DNA of 64,000 nucleotides from Comamonadaceae bacterium (GTDB lineage Bacteria; Pseudomonadota; Gammaproteobacteria; Burkholderiales; Burkholderiaceae_C): NCBI GenBank assembly GCA_015999985.1, contig JAECRA010000012.1, positions 1 to 64,000 of the forward strand, read 5' to 3'. Shown piece by piece: positions 61,755 to 64,000 of this stretch (position 1 is its first letter; each line of letters starts with the position of its first letter). The notes under the pieces were generated by a model. It saw only the letters and a program-made list of their open reading frames with translations, ran no database searches and was not told where the DNA came from. The position numbers and the translations under genes were made by a program.

Positions 61755-62366
61755 ATGAGCTCCGATAAGAAGCTTGAAGAGACCAGAGTCAGTAGCACAG
61801 AAGTGCTGCAGGGCGATTTCTTGCACGTCTTTCGCGACACCGTGCGATTGCCTGATGGTGAACAAGCCAGCCGCGAATACATCGTGCATCCTGGCGCGGT
61901 CATGGTGATTCCACTGATTGAAGCTGAAGATGGTACGGTGAGCGTGCTCATGGAGCGCCAGTTTCGCTACCCGGTAGGGCAGGTCATGATTGAGTTTCCG
62001 GCAGGAAAGCTAGATAAGGGTGAAACGCCCTTGTCATGCGCTCAACGTGAGTTGCGTGAAGAAACCGGATACTCTGCGACTCATTGGGCCCGTGCGGGGT
62101 TGTTGCATCCTGGTATTTCTTATTCGACAGAATTTATAGAGATCTGGTTTGCGCGAGGGCTTTCTGTGGGTGAGGCCCAACTGGATGACGGGGAGTTTCT
62201 GGAGGTATTCACCGCAACACCCGAGGAAATTTTTGAAGGCTGCCATAATGGTTCGATCACAGACGGAAAAACCTTGACAGGTGCTTTGTGGTTGCAGAAT
62301 GTCCTGGCGGGAAATTGGACCCTGCATTGGCAGTCTCTCCATACTGGCGACAAGGGGGCATCGTGA
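61755..62366 (+). CDS. NUDIX hydrolase (ADP-ribose pyrophosphatase type)
   Basis: A 203-residue NUDIX protein. The Nudix box is complete: GKLDKGETPLSCAQRELREE followed by TGY (about 77-99), with the upstream GAVMVIPLIEAEDGTVSVLM strand and MERQFRYPVGQVMIEFPAG typical of ADP-ribose pyrophosphatases (NudF type). It would hydrolyse ADP-ribose to AMP and ribose phosphate. ATG 61755 follows an in-frame GTG at 61752. Its stop overlaps the DUF1178 GTG start. Confidence 0.88.
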   Translation: MSSDKKLEETRVSSTEVLQGDFLHVFRDTVRLPDGEQASREYIVHPGAVMVIPLIEAEDGTVSVLMERQFRYPVGQVMIEFPAGKLDKGETPLSCAQRELREETGYSATHWARAGLLHPGISYSTEFIEIWFARGLSVGEAQLDDGEFLEVFTATPEEIFEGCHNGSITDGKTLTGALWLQNVLAGNWTLHWQSLHTGDKGAS

Positions 62367-62842
62367 AAGTGTTTGATCTGCAATGTGCCCATGGCCATGT
62401 ATTTGAGGGCTGGTTTTCGTCTGAAGATGATTTTCAGAATCAGATTTCCAGCCATCTGCTGGCGTGTCCCATGTGCAGCGAGACGTCCGTCACCAAGCTG
62501 CCTAGTGCTCCTCGCCTGAACTTTGGCGCGGTGGGTACGGACTCTCCAAAAACCGAAACTACCAAGTCGCCATCAGGGGACGTCGCCGCAGATTCGGTGG
62601 CAGCTCTCCCACCTGCAGCACTGCAGGCTGCGTGGATGCAAATGGTGCGCAGGGTGGTTGCCAATACGGAAGATGTGGGCGAGCGTTTTGCGGAAGAGGC
62701 ACGCCGTATTCATTACGGTGAGGCAGACGAGCGTGGAATTCGGGGCCAGGCTAGTCAGGAAGAAACGGAAGCCTTGCTAGATGAGGGCATTGCAGTCGTG
62801 CCGCTTCCGGTGCCCCACGGCTTCAAGGAAACCTTGCAATAA
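62363..62842 (+). CDS. DUF1178 protein
   Basis: A 159-residue protein of DUF1178. It starts with a GTG at 62363 that overlaps the NUDIX stop (GTGA), preceded by AAGGGGG. The N-terminus has a zinc-ribbon-like set, FDLQCAHGHVFEGWF and LLACPMCSETSVTKLP, with Cys-x-x-Cys pairs. Later segments RRVVANTEDVGERFAEEARR and IHYGEADERGIRG define the family. Function unknown; conserved linkage to NUDIX and nuo genes. Confidence 0.88.
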   Translation: MKVFDLQCAHGHVFEGWFSSEDDFQNQISSHLLACPMCSETSVTKLPSAPRLNFGAVGTDSPKTETTKSPSGDVAADSVAALPPAALQAAWMQMVRRVVANTEDVGERFAEEARRIHYGEADERGIRGQASQEETEALLDEGIAVVPLPVPHGFKETLQ

Positions 62843-62878
62843 GACTTGGGCTTACCCGGTTTGATAAGCCAGTTGGCC

Positions 62879-63619
62879 TCAAGCGCAGCGCTTGAGTGTT
62901 GAGCCGACTTCCTGTGAAGCTACGACAGCGCGAAGCGCATCGGTGTCCACGATACGAACGTGTCGTTGTTTGACTTCGACTAAGCCTTCTTCTGCGAACT
63001 TTGAAAAAGCGCGGCTTACCGTCTCGAGCTTGAGACCCAGGTAGCTGCCTATTTCCTCGCGCGTCATCCGCAGCACCAGCTCTGATTGGGAAAACCCCCG
63101 AGCATGTAGCCGTTGCACGAGATTGAGCAGGAAAGTGGCCAGACGCTCTTCGGCTCGCATACTGCCAAGCAGCAGCATGACGCCATGTTCGCGCACGATC
63201 TCACGGCTCATGATCTTGTGTACGTGGCTTTGCAGGGCTGGGACCTCTCGGGAAAGCTCTTCAATGCGCTCGAACGGCATGACGCACACTTCCGCATCTT
63301 CCAATGCTGTGGCGTCGCACGTGTGGTGATCTCCGACGATGCCATCGAGCCCTATGATTTCGCCGGCCATCTGAAATCCGGTGACTTGGTCTCTGCCATC
63401 TTCGGTGGCAATGGACGTCTTGAAAAAGCCGGTACGGATGGCGTAGAGGGCGACAAAGCGTTCCCCGTTGGAAAACAGCGGGGCACCCCTGCGGATCTTA
63501 CGGCGAGTGGCGACCAGTTCGTCCAGCCTGCCCAGATCCCCGATGGACAAGTCCATGGGCATGCACAACTCGCGAAGGTTGCAGTTAGAGCACGCGACTT
63601 TGATTGCTTGAGGAGTCAT
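62879..63619 (-). CDS. fnr: Fnr-type oxygen-sensing regulator
   Basis: A 246-residue CRP/FNR regulator. The four cluster ligands are Cys10, Cys13, Cys19 (ACSNCNLREL then C) and Cys101 (HHTCDATAL), matching the [4Fe-4S] ligands of E. coli FNR. A cNMP-fold sensor, a dimerisation helix and a helix-turn-helix with recognition helix LGLKLETVSRAFSKFAEEGL (E..SR for TTGAT boxes) follow. It should activate anaerobic and repress aerobic genes when oxygen is low. It is convergent with the DUF1178 gene and 3' of the complex I operon. A MITE-like inverted repeat begins 22 bp upstream of its ATG. Confidence 0.93.
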   Translation of the reverse strand: MTPQAIKVACSNCNLRELCMPMDLSIGDLGRLDELVATRRKIRRGAPLFSNGERFVALYAIRTGFFKTSIATEDGRDQVTGFQMAGEIIGLDGIVGDHHTCDATALEDAEVCVMPFERIEELSREVPALQSHVHKIMSREIVREHGVMLLLGSMRAEERLATFLLNLVQRLHARGFSQSELVLRMTREEIGSYLGLKLETVSRAFSKFAEEGLVEVKQRHVRIVDTDALRAVVASQEVGSTLKRCA

Positions 63620-63640
63620 GGTTCCCAGCTACAGTAGGCC

Positions 63641-63819
63641 TAGTGCCCCAACCCAGAGGTATCGGAACCAGATGAAAGTGATGGATTCGTTCCCAGGCCT
63701 AGACGCAAATCCTCGCCATAGCCGTAGCCATGGCGAGGATTTGCGAGGCCGGCGTAGGCAACGACGGCATGGGTGCGAAGACGCGCTTTCATGATTCGAT
63801 ACCTCTGGGTCGGGGCACT
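63641..63819. mobile_element. MITE-like inverted-repeat element in the fnr promoter region
   Basis: The 24-base ends (63641-63664 and 63796-63819) are inverted copies with one mismatch, and similarity extends inwards (ATGAAAG-type segments on both sides). A perfect 16-bp inner inverted repeat sits at 63704-63719 and 63730-63745 with a 10-nt loop. The whole stretch could fold into one long hairpin. It has no ORF, so it is a non-autonomous element or a large structured leader. Confidence 0.6.
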
Positions 63820-64000
63820 ACTAGGCTAGCGTGGTGAGTTGGAGGCTCGCTCTGAGCGCTGAATCCATAAGAATCGGTGCCAGCGAGGAAAACATAGGCA
63901 GTACCGATGGAAATGCCGAGACAAGGCCGATCGGTACTGATCGTACATGGCGCGGTGTGCGCGCCTGATCCCCACATTTTTTAAAGCGAACTTCCAATTC
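63820..64000. other. Right-edge intergenic DNA
   Basis: No convincing gene. It holds an inverted repeat AGTACCGAT (63900-63908) with ATCGGTACT (63930-63938), 21-nt spacer, which might be an operator for a dimeric regulator. A 62-codon minus-strand ORF here (63789-63977) has no coding signature. Confidence 0.4.

Overview
The window is about 60 % GC and looks like the chromosome of a Burkholderiales bacterium, most likely family Comamonadaceae (Acidovorax/Comamonas-like). The main grounds are the order rpsO-pnp-quinone oxidoreductase-tpiA-secG-tRNA-Leu-nuoA..N-DUF2818-NUDIX-DUF1178, a Bug-family (tripartite tricarboxylate) receptor, a fused PhaAB antiporter gene, a 'midcut-by-XrtH'-type surface protein and GC-rich intergenic repeats of a kind common in that family. 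Genus assignment is inference; no rRNA gene is present.

Layout. 1-6,000: a divergent succinyl-CoA-synthetase-beta-like ATP-grasp protein, a convergent LysR regulator, cysE, the coupled pair darP(yjgA)-mog, and pmbA divergent from them. 6,000-11,400: two cell-envelope genes (a surface protein with an internal sorting motif, and a FecR/DUF6600-type protein with a Gln/Arg-rich tail), dispersed repeats, then rpsU-yqeY. 11,400-20,400: an SbcD/SbcC-like nuclease-ATPase pair, a flavoprotein, a thioredoxin-like/YbiB pair, a ModA-like binding protein without signal peptide, tsaD and an Hsp20 gene with a visible sigma-32-type promoter. 20,700-26,800: a DUF2242 lipoprotein with a Pro/Ala/Thr repeat, a branched-chain-amino-acid-type binding protein, and a minus-strand set of Bug receptor, sulfatase and LysR regulator. 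26,800-36,900: a six-gene Pha/Mrp cation/proton antiporter operon divergent from an OmpR-family two-component system that is followed by a DegP/MucD protease. A PmrA-box-like direct repeat stands before the protease gene. 37,000-41,300: the most unusual stretch. It has an AT-richer 816-residue orphan protein with a cryptic PLP-enzyme-like signature, a REP-like palindrome, a small secreted Cys protein and an aminotransferase. 41,400-62,900: housekeeping block with rpsO, pnp, a quinone oxidoreductase, tpiA, secG, tRNA-Leu(GAG) and the complete 14-gene complex I operon with three small downstream genes. 62,900-64,000: an Fnr-type oxygen sensor whose promoter region is occupied by a long inverted-repeat, MITE-like element.

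How it fits together. Most of the window is conserved core: respiration (NADH dehydrogenase feeding the proton gradient, Fnr next door as oxygen sensor), ion homeostasis (Pha antiporter consuming that gradient), envelope quality control (two-component system and DegP), translation and RNA turnover (rpsU, rpsO, pnp, tsaD, darP). Accessory content is limited to the two surface proteins at 6-10 kb, the Bug/sulfatase set at 24-27 kb and the orphan gene at 37-39.5 kb. No insertion sequence, prophage, CRISPR array or toxin-antitoxin pair was seen. The best candidate for undescribed biology is the 816-residue orphan with its own ECF-type promoter; this is a hypothesis from motif reading only.
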